From an uncultured Gammaproteobacteria bacterium (lineage in GTDB: Bacteria > Pseudomonadota > Gammaproteobacteria > Steroidobacterales > UBA11654), in assembly GCA_902595845.1 (NCBI GenBank), contig CACJRN010000015.1:1-36723 (forward strand): a stretch of 36,723 nt of DNA, written 5' to 3'. This document shows, piece after piece, positions 1-7,703 of this stretch (positions are counted from its first letter, which is position 1; every line of letters begins with the position of its first letter). The notes below the pieces were generated by a model. It saw only the letters and a program-made list of their open reading frames with translations. It ran no database searches and was not told where the DNA came from. Made by a program: the position numbers and the translations under genes.

Positions 1-1081
1 GAATAACTGGGAATGGAGCTGTGATTGGAGTTCCAGCAAATCTTGAATCACCTTCAAGTTGAGAGAACATAACCACTGTGTTCATAGTTACGTCAGGCGA
101 TAAATCATAAGAAGATTTCATGAGGAAAGCATTACGCTTAGCTCTTGGAATCGACATGATGTCTTGTGCAAAGTCATAACCACATCGACCGAGTCCAGTA
201 TCTAAACCAGGACCAGCCCAGTAGTATGAATTCGGGAATGTAGATGATGTGTTAGATCCATTGTCTCTGCTTGAACCTACGTTCGCTTCAGGACATCTTG
301 GATCGACAACGATACCAAGTTTGGTAATCGCAGCACCTGGATAACCGAACGAGCTGAAGTAATCATAGTTACTTGCATGGCTCGCATAAGGAATTTCGTT
401 ATAGTATTGAGGTCTTCTATCGTAGTGCTGGAACGTATAGTAGATGTTTCCTTTTGAGTTAGAAACACCACCAGTGATGTTCGCTCTAGTGTAATCACCG
501 CCACCAACTTCAGTAGAACCTGATGTTACAGAAATATCCATACCATCAAAGTCTTTACGAGTGATGATGTTTACTACACCAGCAATAGCGTCAGAACCAT
601 AAACCGCAGATGCACCATCACGCAAAATTTCGATTCGATCGATAATCGCAGATGGGATTTGGTTTAGGTTTTGAGCCGCACCACCAGATCCACCAGTTGA
701 AGCAATTCGTCTTCCATCTAGTAGAACCAATGTTCTTTGAGACCCTAAGCCTCTGAGCGAGATTTCGTTAACACTAGCCTGACCGTTTGCATATCCAGAA
801 GTTTCTCTGAATGATCCAAATGAGTTGTAAGGAGTGTTTTGAAGTACCTCGGCTACAGTTGCGAAGCCCGATAACTCGATTTGTTCTCTTGAGATAACTG
901 TAACTGGCTGTGCAGTTTCAATATCTGTTTGATTCAATCGAGAACCTGTGACTTCGATTTTTCCGAGCTCAGCAGCATCTTCATCTTCATCTTGAGCCCA
1001 AGTTGGAATGGCAAAAACCACAGCAACCGCACTCAAAGTGATGAACAGATACTTAGCTCTTTCAAATAAAGAAGTATTCAT
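1..1081 (-). CDS. TonB-dependent outer-membrane receptor, N-terminal part (cut by window edge)
   Basis: About 360 residues can be read from an ATG at 1081 leftward; the frame stays open to base 1, so the C-terminal barrel lies outside. The N-terminus is a signal peptide (hydrophobic stretch at residues 10-28, likely cut after TWA-Q) followed by an acidic DEDEDAAE segment. Next comes the typical plug domain: IEVTGSR near residue 42, 'QPVTVISREQIE', 'EISLRGLGSQRTLVLLDGRR', and 'RIEILRDGASAVYGSDAIAGVVNIITR', all hallmarks of the family. Such receptors import siderophores, vitamin B12, glycans or other large substrates using TonB/ExbBD energy. The plug alone does not reveal the substrate. A purine-rich GAGAGGA lies just before the ATG, supporting this start. 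The neighbouring gene is divergent, so this is the first gene of its transcript. Confidence is high for the family and low for the ligand. Confidence 0.93.
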   Translation of the reverse strand, partial: MNTSLFERAKYLFITLSAVAVVFAIPTWAQDEDEDAAELGKIEVTGSRLNQTDIETAQPVTVISREQIELSGFATVAEVLQNTPYNSFGSFRETSGYANGQASVNEISLRGLGSQRTLVLLDGRRIASTGGSGGAAQNLNQIPSAIIDRIEILRDGASAVYGSDAIAGVVNIITRKDFDGMDISVTSGSTEVGGGDYTRANITGGVSNSKGNIYYTFQHYDRRPQYYNEIPYASHASNYDYFSSFGYPGAAITKLGIVVDPRCPEANVGSSRDNGSNTSSTFPNSYYWAGPGLDTGLGRCGYDFAQDIMSIPRAKRNAFLMKSSYDLSPDVTMNTVVMFSQLEGDSRFAGTPITAPFPVI

Positions 1082-1404
1082 TTAGTTCCTCTCTTATTTT
1101 ATTGAGTTAATTAAATATTAATGTTTAGGGCGAGTGCAACTATAGGATAGAAACGTCCCCCTAAACGTAAATATGTACGTATTTTCCTGTATTAAGGAAA
1201 GTTAAGCAAGCTATTATTGATTTAATTTATATATCAGAAATCATATAAACTATTGATTTATATGTATTAAATGAATAACTGTTGTGAATATACAACAAAT
1301 ATACAAAACTCGAATAAAATATATCACTTCTCATCGATAATTTTTCTTTCAACACAATATTAGTAAATGTATGATTGTTAGCTAAGAGATTCTGAGGAGA
1401 TTTC
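1082..1404. other. Divergent intergenic region with inverted repeats
   Basis: This 323-base stretch separates the receptor (minus) from the small periplasmic protein (plus). I see no convincing gene in it. Bases 1200-1380 are very AT-rich. Two inverted repeats stand out in the receptor leader: GTTTAGGG at 1123-1130 pairs with CCCTAAAC at 1159-1166, and ACGTA at 1165-1169 pairs with TACGT at 1176-1180. They may form RNA structure or bind a regulator, but both are short and could be chance. Promoters for both flanking genes must lie here; I could not pick a clear -35/-10 pair. Confidence 0.5.
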
Positions 1405-1974
1405 ATGAGAATACATAACATCATCGGCATGTTTTTAATGTCTTTTCTATTTGTATTTTCGTCTCAATCCAACGCTCAGTCCTTAGAGCAGAAACTAAAA
1501 GAATGTTCAGAGATCACCGTTTCATTAATCAGACTCCAGTGTTATGACAGAATCACAGAGAACCCTGAAGTTCAGACTGCCAAACCAATTAGAGAAAGAA
1601 CAGGACTGCTTTCAAGGTTAGGACGCAGCTCTGAAAAACCTGATGATATCAAACAAGAAAAGGATTCAGAGACTGAAACTGTTTCAAACAATGATTCATC
1701 TGAAGTATCTGAATCCAACGATAATTTTGGCCTGATTATTCGTGATGAAAGAGAGAGTATCCAATCAAGAATTTTGGGAGAGTTCAAAGGATGGGATGGC
1801 TATACAAAATTTGAACTTGAGAACGGCCAAGTATGGCAGCAAAGCAGTGCGGGTGTTCTTAGAGTGAAAATTAATAATCCCACAATCACAATAAAAAGAA
1901 GTCGGGTGAGTGATACTTATATGCTCAAAATTGAAGGTCTGAACTCCTCTGTAAGAGTCAAAAGAATAGAGTAG
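1405..1974 (+). CDS. Small exported protein of the periplasmic RLxCYD type, unknown function
   Basis: A 189-residue protein with a clear signal peptide (hydrophobic residues 6-19, likely cut after SNA at 24). The mature start has two cysteines, C34 and C46, the second in the motif RLQCYD; many short proteobacterial periplasmic proteins share this 'C...I....RL.CYD' signature, presumably forming a disulfide. The middle (residues about 60-108) is polar and acid/serine-rich, probably disordered. The C-terminus, 'FELENGQVWQQ' followed by 'VKI..PTITIKRSR...YMLKIEG....VRVKRI', matches the conserved end of the same group. A GAGGAG ribosome site lies just upstream of the ATG. The next gene starts seven bases after the stop, so the two are probably cotranscribed. 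Function is not known to me. Confidence 0.8.
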   Translation: MRIHNIIGMFLMSFLFVFSSQSNAQSLEQKLKECSEITVSLIRLQCYDRITENPEVQTAKPIRERTGLLSRLGRSSEKPDDIKQEKDSETETVSNNDSSEVSESNDNFGLIIRDERESIQSRILGEFKGWDGYTKFELENGQVWQQSSAGVLRVKINNPTITIKRSRVSDTYMLKIEGLNSSVRVKRIE

Positions 1975-1980
1975 AATTCA

Positions 1981-2673
1981 GTGGGCTATCTGATCACATT
2001 TTTGATCATATTTTTAATTCTTTTCTTTCCCTCTATTTGGGTTCAAAGAGTTATGAAGAAATATCATGATCCTCAAGACAGGTATGTCTTTACTGGCTCT
2101 GATTTTGCGAGAAAGCTTCTGGATGCCCTTGATTTAAAGGATATTGGGGTAGAATCTACCGAAATGGGAGATCACTATGACCCAATATCTAAAACTGTAC
2201 GACTCACTGAAGATAAGATGAATTCTGGTTCCCTAACATCGATTGTTGTAGCTGCACATGAAGTTGGGCATGCCCATCAAGATTCTACAAAATATTTTCC
2301 ACTTTCACTCAGAACAAAACTGGTTAAACTCATGGCACCTGCACAAAGAGTGGGCGCCTTTATTCTCATGGCAGCACCATTCGTAACACTCATTACTCGT
2401 GTTCCACAATCAGGTTTAATCATGTTTTTGGGAGGTTTTTTGACACTAGGAATGAGTTCAATTATTCATCTCGTAACACTTCCAACAGAATGGGATGCCA
2501 GTTTTTCGAGAGCCATGCCCATGCTTGAAAGCAGTAATTTTTTAAAAGAAGGTGACTCTGATAGAGCAAAAGAGATCCTTAGAGCAGCAGCACTGACATA
2601 CTTGGCTGGGTCACTCATGAGTCTGCTGAATATAGCGAGATGGTGGACTATTCTTCGTCGGGGTCCCTTATAA
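1981..2673 (+). CDS. Membrane zinc metallopeptidase, YugP / Zn_peptidase_2 family
   Basis: This 230-residue membrane protein has the gluzincin motif HEVGHAHQ near residues 93-100, giving two zinc histidines and the catalytic glutamate. An N-terminal membrane helix (residues 2-21) and two more hydrophobic segments (about 126-162) flank the catalytic region. The downstream 'EWDASFSRAMPML' and the C-terminal 'RAAALTYLAGSLMSLL' are typical of the YugP family, whose physiological substrates are poorly known. The start used is GTG at 1981, just after the preceding stop; no strong ribosome site is visible, so coupling to the upstream gene is likely. Its last 26 bases overlap the end of the convergent DUF192 gene. 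Family call is strong; role is inferred to be membrane protein turnover. Confidence 0.88.
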   Translation: MGYLITFLIIFLILFFPSIWVQRVMKKYHDPQDRYVFTGSDFARKLLDALDLKDIGVESTEMGDHYDPISKTVRLTEDKMNSGSLTSIVVAAHEVGHAHQDSTKYFPLSLRTKLVKLMAPAQRVGAFILMAAPFVTLITRVPQSGLIMFLGGFLTLGMSSIIHLVTLPTEWDASFSRAMPMLESSNFLKEGDSDRAKEILRAAALTYLAGSLMSLLNIARWWTILRRGPL

Positions 2674-3181
2674 GATTAAAGCTTACAAGATCGCCATTTT
2701 TGATATTCATGCGATCTGACAGGCCTCCATTTATTTCCAAAACCCAATTGATAATTCCACCAGAAGAGATTCCTTTTGTTGAATAAGGAGTTGTATTTTT
2801 TGCAATATTGATGATTCTCCCCTCTTTGTTGATGAATATCATATCCAGTGGCATAGGAGTATTCCTCATCCACATAGATACGTTTCTTCCTGGATCAAAG
2901 ATAAAAAGCATGCCTTCATCATTTTCCATGGCTTCGATATGCATCAACCCCTGTCTTCTTTCTTTATTAGATTCAGCAATTAAAACTTTGAACTTTATAG
3001 AATTGTTTGCATCAATCTGAATGATTACAGAACCTTTACTCCAGTCTTCAAGATCATCCAAATACCTTGCTCTTTCTGAGACTATAGATGAGGAATAAAA
3101 TATTAAAGAAGAAACGATTATTAAAAAAATATAAAAATGTGATTTTCTTGTGATCATTTGCTTTTTCGAATGTTCAGGCAT
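2648..3181 (-). CDS. DUF192 family protein, membrane-anchored
   Basis: A 177-residue protein with a hydrophobic N-terminal segment (about residues 15-31) that should act as a signal anchor, followed by a DUF192 domain. Family hallmarks are 'IAESNKERRQGLMH', 'EGMLFIFDPGRNVSMWMRNTPMPLDMIFIN', and 'VLEINGG' before a hydrophobic finish. DUF192 proteins are small, usually exported beta proteins with no established biochemical function. The start could be M1 at 3181 or M9 at 3157; both keep the membrane segment. It converges with the YugP peptidase, overlapping by 26 bases, and is divergent from lipA across about 30 bases, which must contain its promoter. Overlapping 3' ends suggest antisense effects between it and the peptidase. 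Confidence 0.88.
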   Translation of the reverse strand: MPEHSKKQMITRKSHFYIFLIIVSSLIFYSSSIVSERARYLDDLEDWSKGSVIIQIDANNSIKFKVLIAESNKERRQGLMHIEAMENDEGMLFIFDPGRNVSMWMRNTPMPLDMIFINKEGRIINIAKNTTPYSTKGISSGGIINWVLEINGGLSDRMNIKNGDLVSFNLIRDPDEE

Positions 3182-3193
3182 TGTAAAGTCAAC

Positions 3194-3199
3194 TATAAT
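3194..3199 (+). promoter_or_regulatory. Possible -10 element for lipA
   Basis: A perfect TATAAT lies 13 bases before the lipA ATG chosen here. A transcript from it would begin near 3206 and have a leader of only about seven bases. The matching -35 (TGTTCA at 3171-3176, 17-base spacing) is poor. Seen: the hexamer and spacing. Inferred: promoter function. Confidence 0.28.
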
Positions 3200-3212
3200 T
3201 CAGATATCGATT

Positions 3213-4196
3213 ATGGATAATAATACAACACAGAACACAGCCAGCGGTGAAAAATACCTTAGCCGAAATGGCATAAAAGCCATCAAAGATGGCATAAAGG
3301 TATCCGTTGAACATCCTGATCGAGACAGTCCAAATAAACCCAACTGGTTTAAAGTAAAGATTCCCTCCGGCCAGAATTTTTTATCACTCAAAAAGAAAGT
3401 CCATGACCTCAAACTGAGTAGTGTATGTGAAGAATCAAAATGTCCTAATATTGGAGAGTGTTGGAATCATAAGACTGCCACCTTAATGGTAATGGGCAAT
3501 GTTTGCACAAGAGCATGTAAATTTTGCTCTGTAGATACCGGAAATCCAAATGGCTGGCTTGATATAGAAGAACCGATGAAAATTGCAGAAACAATCGCAT
3601 TTATGGCACTTAATTATGTTGTTTTAACTTCTGTAGACAGAGATGATTTGGATGATGGCGGATCATCTCACATCGCTCGATGTGTTACCTCATCAAAGAA
3701 GATGTCACCAAATCTTGTCATAGAAGTTTTGTCTCCAGATTTCAGAGGCAACCTAGATCATCTTGATACACTCCTTGAAAGTGGCTTAGATGTCTTTTCA
3801 CAAAATATAGAAACGGTTGAGCGATTGACTCATCCAGTGAGAGACCCTAGGGCAGGTTATAATCAAACACTCAGAGTACTTCGCCATGCAAGTGATAAGG
3901 GGTTTTTAAGCAAGAGCGGGATGATGCTTGGCCTTGGTGAGGATAAAGATGAGATCATTAAAACAATGAAAGATCTCCATCAGAACGGGGTGAAAATATT
4001 GACTCTTGGTCAATACTTGAGACCAACAATAAATCATTTGCCTGTTAAAAAGTACATCCACCCAGATGAGTTCGCAGAATATTCAGAGATAGGTAAGGAT
4101 ATAGGCATTGATGAAGTTGTGGCCGGGCCTTTAATTCGATCCAGTTATCGAGCTGACAAAGCGTTTATGAAAATAGAAGAAAATAAGCATGTTTAA
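3213..4196 (+). CDS. lipA: Lipoyl synthase (radical SAM)
   Basis: Inserts two sulfurs into octanoyl groups on the lipoyl domains of 2-oxoacid dehydrogenases and the glycine cleavage H protein. With the ATG at 3213 the protein has 327 residues. Both iron-sulfur sites are visible: the auxiliary cluster motif CX4CX5C (C72, C77, C83), which is specific to LipA, and the radical SAM CX3CX2C (C98, C102, C105). The C-terminal RSSYRADK supplies the conserved serine that ligates the auxiliary cluster. An earlier in-frame ATG at 3150 would overlap the divergent DUF192 start and add a non-homologous stretch, so I prefer 3213, though no good ribosome site precedes it. No lipB or lplA is present nearby. 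The M48 gene begins inside the lipA stop region (8-base overlap). Confidence 0.96.
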   Translation: MDNNTTQNTASGEKYLSRNGIKAIKDGIKVSVEHPDRDSPNKPNWFKVKIPSGQNFLSLKKKVHDLKLSSVCEESKCPNIGECWNHKTATLMVMGNVCTRACKFCSVDTGNPNGWLDIEEPMKIAETIAFMALNYVVLTSVDRDDLDDGGSSHIARCVTSSKKMSPNLVIEVLSPDFRGNLDHLDTLLESGLDVFSQNIETVERLTHPVRDPRAGYNQTLRVLRHASDKGFLSKSGMMLGLGEDKDEIIKTMKDLHQNGVKILTLGQYLRPTINHLPVKKYIHPDEFAEYSEIGKDIGIDEVVAGPLIRSSYRADKAFMKIEENKHV

Positions 4197-5016
4197 ATCA
4201 AAAGCAATCACTAGACCCTTATTTTGTTTGGTCGCTTTGATTTCTGTATCCAAAACAGAAGCCGCATTGCTTGTAAGCGAGAGGGAGATTGAGATTGAGT
4301 CTCAGAAAGCTTGGGAACAAATGAAGACATCATTACCAATATCGAGAGATCTGAGCAAAAGAACTCAAGTCAATTGTATAGCCAAGAAAATCATAAGACA
4401 GCTCGATGAACCATTTGTAGATGAGGATTGGGAAATAGAAGTTTTTGAAAATCCAGGTGTCAATGCTTTCGCCATGCCGGGAGGAAAACTTGGGGTGTAT
4501 ACCGGCCTATTTTCTGTTGCTTCAAATCAAGATGAGCTTGCAACGGTAATTGGACATGAGATTGCTCATGTTACAGAGAAACATTCATATGAACGTGCGA
4601 AACGTGAGATGAGAACCAGAGTGGGTACAACAATTGGCATGGCTGTAATAGCCGGAAACATGGCTAACAGACAGATTAGATCTCAAGCTGATATTTATGA
4701 AATGAACAATCAAATCAATGCGGTCAACACCATGTCTCAGATACTATCTACTTATGGTTTGAACTTACCCTTTAATCGACAGCAAGAATCAGATGCTGAT
4801 AAAACAGGCTTAAGATTAATGGCCGAGGCAGGGTTCAACCCTTTTGCAAGCTTGAGCCTTTGGAAGAAGATGCAAGAAGACAGCAATAGACCCAACCTTG
4901 AATTTGTCTCATCACATCCCTCATCTGAGAATAGAATCAAAGGACTATCAAGCCAATTGTCAGAAGCACTCAAACTATATAACGCTGTAGAAAGAAAACC
5001 TCGTTGCACATTCTAA
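4189..5016 (+). CDS. Exported M48-family zinc metalloprotease (LoiP/BepA-like)
   Basis: A 275-residue periplasmic protease with a signal peptide (hydrophobic residues 10-22, likely cut near TEA-A). The catalytic motif HEIAHVTEKH gives H123, E124 and H127; the third zinc ligand is E200 in 'QQESDADKTG'. 'VNAFAMPGGKLGVYTGLF' just before the active site is standard for M48 proteins that act in envelope quality control. A C-terminal 'SSHPSSENRI' is also typical of this group. It lacks the TPR region of BepA, so it is closer in size to LoiP (YggG). It overlaps lipA by eight bases and the rhomboid gene starts three bases after its stop, so the three are very probably one transcript. Confidence 0.92.
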   Translation: MFKSKAITRPLFCLVALISVSKTEAALLVSEREIEIESQKAWEQMKTSLPISRDLSKRTQVNCIAKKIIRQLDEPFVDEDWEIEVFENPGVNAFAMPGGKLGVYTGLFSVASNQDELATVIGHEIAHVTEKHSYERAKREMRTRVGTTIGMAVIAGNMANRQIRSQADIYEMNNQINAVNTMSQILSTYGLNLPFNRQQESDADKTGLRLMAEAGFNPFASLSLWKKMQEDSNRPNLEFVSSHPSSENRIKGLSSQLSEALKLYNAVERKPRCTF

Positions 5017-5019
5017 TCG

Positions 5020-5697
5020 ATGATACCTCTCGCAGACGACAATCCGACACGATCTACTCCTTTGATTACATATATCCTTATTGCTTGTTGCGTGGTTGTT
5101 TTTTTGTGGCAATTGAGCCTTGGGCCAAATGTAAAGGTCGCGATATATGCACTTGGTGTCATACCTGCAAGCTTGCTTCAGGGGGCATTACTGCCTCAAG
5201 AATTGAGGTGGGTCAGCCCTGAAATAACAGTTATTACCTCGATGTTTCTTCATGGAGGTTTCATGCATTTAATCGGCAACATGCTCTATCTCTGGGTTTT
5301 TGGAGACAACATTGAAGATATACTAGGTAAACCAGTTTTTATCTTATTCTATTTGCTTTGTGGATTAGTTGCAGCACTCAGTCAAGCAATACCAGATCCT
5401 GCGTCTACAATTCCAATGATTGGTGCAAGTGGAGCTATTTCAGGTATTTTAGGCGCATACATGGTGTTTTTTCCAAAACGATCAATTAGAGTTGCAATAC
5501 CATTGGGTTTCTTTTTGCAAGTCTTAAGATTGCCTGCTTTTGTGGTATTGATCTTCTGGTTTGTTTTACAATTGATTAACAGTTCCATTTCAGGTTCTGA
5601 TGGAGGCGTTGCATTTGGTGCCCATATCGGAGGATTTATTGCTGGAGTTATTTTGGCACCTGTGTTGGCTGTTTTCATGAGAAAGAAAAGAAATTAA
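5020..5697 (+). CDS. Rhomboid-family intramembrane serine protease
   Basis: A 225-residue polytopic membrane protein with about six transmembrane helices. Catalytic elements of rhomboids are present: serine S137 in GASGAISG and histidine H202 in 'FGAHIGGF', plus the 'HGGFMHLIGNMLYLWVFG' segment containing H83 and N87 that shape the oxyanion site. The N-terminal 'MIPLADDNPTRSTPLITY' is characteristic of bacterial rhomboids outside the GlpG group. Rhomboids cleave single-pass membrane proteins within the bilayer; the substrate here cannot be read from the sequence. It lies three bases after the M48 protease stop, suggesting coordinated expression of two envelope proteases. Confidence 0.94.
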   Translation: MIPLADDNPTRSTPLITYILIACCVVVFLWQLSLGPNVKVAIYALGVIPASLLQGALLPQELRWVSPEITVITSMFLHGGFMHLIGNMLYLWVFGDNIEDILGKPVFILFYLLCGLVAALSQAIPDPASTIPMIGASGAISGILGAYMVFFPKRSIRVAIPLGFFLQVLRLPAFVVLIFWFVLQLINSSISGSDGGVAFGAHIGGFIAGVILAPVLAVFMRKKRN

Positions 5698-5711
5698 TTT
5701 ATGGGGATGTT

Positions 5712-6521
5712 ATGAGAAAAAGAAATCTATTAATCGGTTTTATTTTGGCATTTTTAGCCTTGGGTTTAGAAGTCACTGAAGCGAAATCTTTGGAAAACGT
5801 GATTGCTGGCGAACACCGCTCTGAGCAAAATAAAACAAGAGATATCTATAGAAATCCAAAGGAAACATTGGAATTTTTTGGCATTAAGTCAAATATGACT
5901 GTAGTAGAAGTATGGCCCTCAGGCGGCTGGTATACAGAAATCCTCGCACCTTACTTGAACGAAAAAGGGCAGTATATTTCAGCCTCATTTGATTTCAATT
6001 CCGATAGTGCTTTTGTGCAAAGGGTTGGAAAAATATTTCTTGGAAAACTTGAAAAGAGACCTGATTTATATGGCAATGTAAAACACGGTGTTTTGATGTT
6101 GCCAGACCGGCTCGAAGTAGCTGACCCAGGGTCAGTCGATATGGTCCTTACTTTCAGAAATATCCATAACTGGATGGCAAGAGGGCAGGAGAAAATAGCC
6201 ATAGAGGCTTTTTATGAAATGCTCAAACCGGGTGGTATTTTAGGAGTAGTTGAGCACAGGGGTGATGAAGCAGTTCCCCAAGATCCTGCCTCTAAATCTG
6301 GATATGTGAATCAAAGCTATATGATCAAAATTGCAGAAGAAGCAGGATTTATTTTGGATGCATCATCAGAGATTAATGCTAACCCACTTGATACGAAAGA
6401 CCATTCAGAAGGAGTTTGGACACTCGCTCCTACCTATAGAGCTCAGAGCGATGAACAAAAGAAAGCACTCAGTGAGATTGGTGAGAGCGATCGTTTTACA
6501 CTTAGATTTAAAAAGCCATAG
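5712..6521 (+). CDS. Exported class I SAM-dependent methyltransferase-like protein (COG4798 type)
   Basis: A 269-residue protein with an N-terminal signal peptide (hydrophobic residues 6-20, 'TEAKS' cut region) and a Rossmann-like methyltransferase fold. The glycine-rich motif I is 'TVVEVWPSGGWYTEILAPYL' (about residues 63-82), the variant EVWPSGG instead of the usual E-x-GxGxG, as seen in COG4798 proteins. Later pieces also fit: 'DMVLTFRNIHNWM' (motif IV-like) and 'FYEMLKPGGILGVVEHRG'. An exported protein with a SAM-binding fold is puzzling, since SAM is cytosolic; real activity is uncertain. It follows the rhomboid gene by 14 bases, with a GGGGATG ribosome-site-like stretch ahead of its ATG, and precedes the phosphodiesterase. 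Confidence 0.86.
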   Translation: MRKRNLLIGFILAFLALGLEVTEAKSLENVIAGEHRSEQNKTRDIYRNPKETLEFFGIKSNMTVVEVWPSGGWYTEILAPYLNEKGQYISASFDFNSDSAFVQRVGKIFLGKLEKRPDLYGNVKHGVLMLPDRLEVADPGSVDMVLTFRNIHNWMARGQEKIAIEAFYEMLKPGGILGVVEHRGDEAVPQDPASKSGYVNQSYMIKIAEEAGFILDASSEINANPLDTKDHSEGVWTLAPTYRAQSDEQKKALSEIGESDRFTLRFKKP

Positions 6522-6536
6522 CAATCGGATTATAAG

Positions 6537-7703
6537 TTGCGATTAGCTCTTACTATTTTTCTGGCTTTTTTCTCTTGTGGAAGCCTTGCAGAGAAGGAAC
6601 ATACTGTCATTGTCATCTCTATGGATGGAATGACGAATGATGTTTGGAACATAAAAGAGCTAGATTCCTTCCAAAAGATTCAAAACGAGGGGATTAGGGC
6701 TGAGTTTATGAAGCCTGTTTATCAGTCCACAACTTACCCAGGTCATGTAAGTATGGCAACAGGCGTTCATCCCGATCGCCATGGCATTCTTCATAACTCT
6801 TTTTATGATCGAGAAACTGGTTTCCATAGTTATCCGGATGATTCAAACTTGATTGATGTTCCACCAATATGGGTTCTAGCCGAACAACAAAACATCACAA
6901 CTGGGATATATTTTTGGGTCGGCTCAGAGACAGATTGGAATGGTTGGCAGGCAACATATAAATATGCTCCTTTCGACGCAAACGTAAAGGAAGAAGAAAA
7001 AATTGATCAAGTCATTGAATGGTTAGATATGCCTGATGAGATCAGACCAAAACTAATCATGACTTATTGGGATGGGACAGATTCAGTCGGACACATTTAT
7101 GGAACAAAGCATCCCAAGATTTATGAGCAGACATTGAGGCAAGATGAGATGTTGGGCTTGCTTTTCTCTCGATTAGAGGCGATCAATGCATGGCAATATG
7201 TAACCCTATTATTGGTAAGTGATCATGGAATGATAGATGTGAACAGATACATTTCTCTAAAATCAATTCTGGATACTCTTGAGATCGATTACATCATTTC
7301 AGCCGGACCTGCGGTGGCGCATGTGTTTATCGATAATGAACAAGATCGGATGAAGGCAAAAAAATTGCTTTCCAGGCAAGACAACTTAATGGTCTATACA
7401 ACAGACAGTCTTCCAGAGAGTTTTCATATGAAACATCCAACTCGAACAGGCGATTTAATTGTCACCACAGAGCCTCCTTATATGTTTAATAATTCTAATG
7501 ATGGCCCAAAAGGCATGCATGGATATGACCCAAATCTTAAAGAGATGCAAGCGATTTTTGGTGCAATTGGTTTTGGGGTAATGAATGAGAGAATTAGTCC
7601 GGTTCATATGACCGATGTAGCTCCAACTATTGCAAAACTACTGGGTATAAATAATGTCGATCACATGCAGGGTAAGCCGATTAACTTGAACCCAAAAGAC
7701 TAG
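6537..7703 (+). CDS. Exported NPP-type nucleotide pyrophosphatase/phosphodiesterase (alkaline phosphatase superfamily)
   Basis: A 388-residue periplasmic protein with a short signal peptide (residues 1-18, GSLA-E). Metal and catalytic residues of the ectonucleotide pyrophosphatase/phosphodiesterase family are visible: D30 in SMDGM, nucleophile T66 in 'TTYPGHVSMATGVHPDRHGI', D182 and H186 in 'DGTDSVGH', D229-H230 in 'VSDHGM', and H328 in 'KGMHGYDP'. These enzymes cleave phosphodiester or pyrophosphate bonds in nucleotides or choline phospholipids; the sequence does not say which. The start is TTG at 6537, 15 bases after the methyltransferase stop; no ATG precedes the signal peptide in frame. 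Its stop shares the palindrome CTAG with the stop of the convergent amidohydrolase. Plausible role: phosphorus scavenging outside the inner membrane. Confidence 0.9.
   Translation: MRLALTIFLAFFSCGSLAEKEHTVIVISMDGMTNDVWNIKELDSFQKIQNEGIRAEFMKPVYQSTTYPGHVSMATGVHPDRHGILHNSFYDRETGFHSYPDDSNLIDVPPIWVLAEQQNITTGIYFWVGSETDWNGWQATYKYAPFDANVKEEEKIDQVIEWLDMPDEIRPKLIMTYWDGTDSVGHIYGTKHPKIYEQTLRQDEMLGLLFSRLEAINAWQYVTLLLVSDHGMIDVNRYISLKSILDTLEIDYIISAGPAVAHVFIDNEQDRMKAKKLLSRQDNLMVYTTDSLPESFHMKHPTRTGDLIVTTEPPYMFNNSNDGPKGMHGYDPNLKEMQAIFGAIGFGVMNERISPVHMTDVAPTIAKLLGINNVDHMQGKPINLNPKD

Noticed and set aside
3150-3212. Upstream start for lipA at 3150
   Set aside because: It would overlap the start of the divergent DUF192 gene and add residues unlike LipA N-termini.
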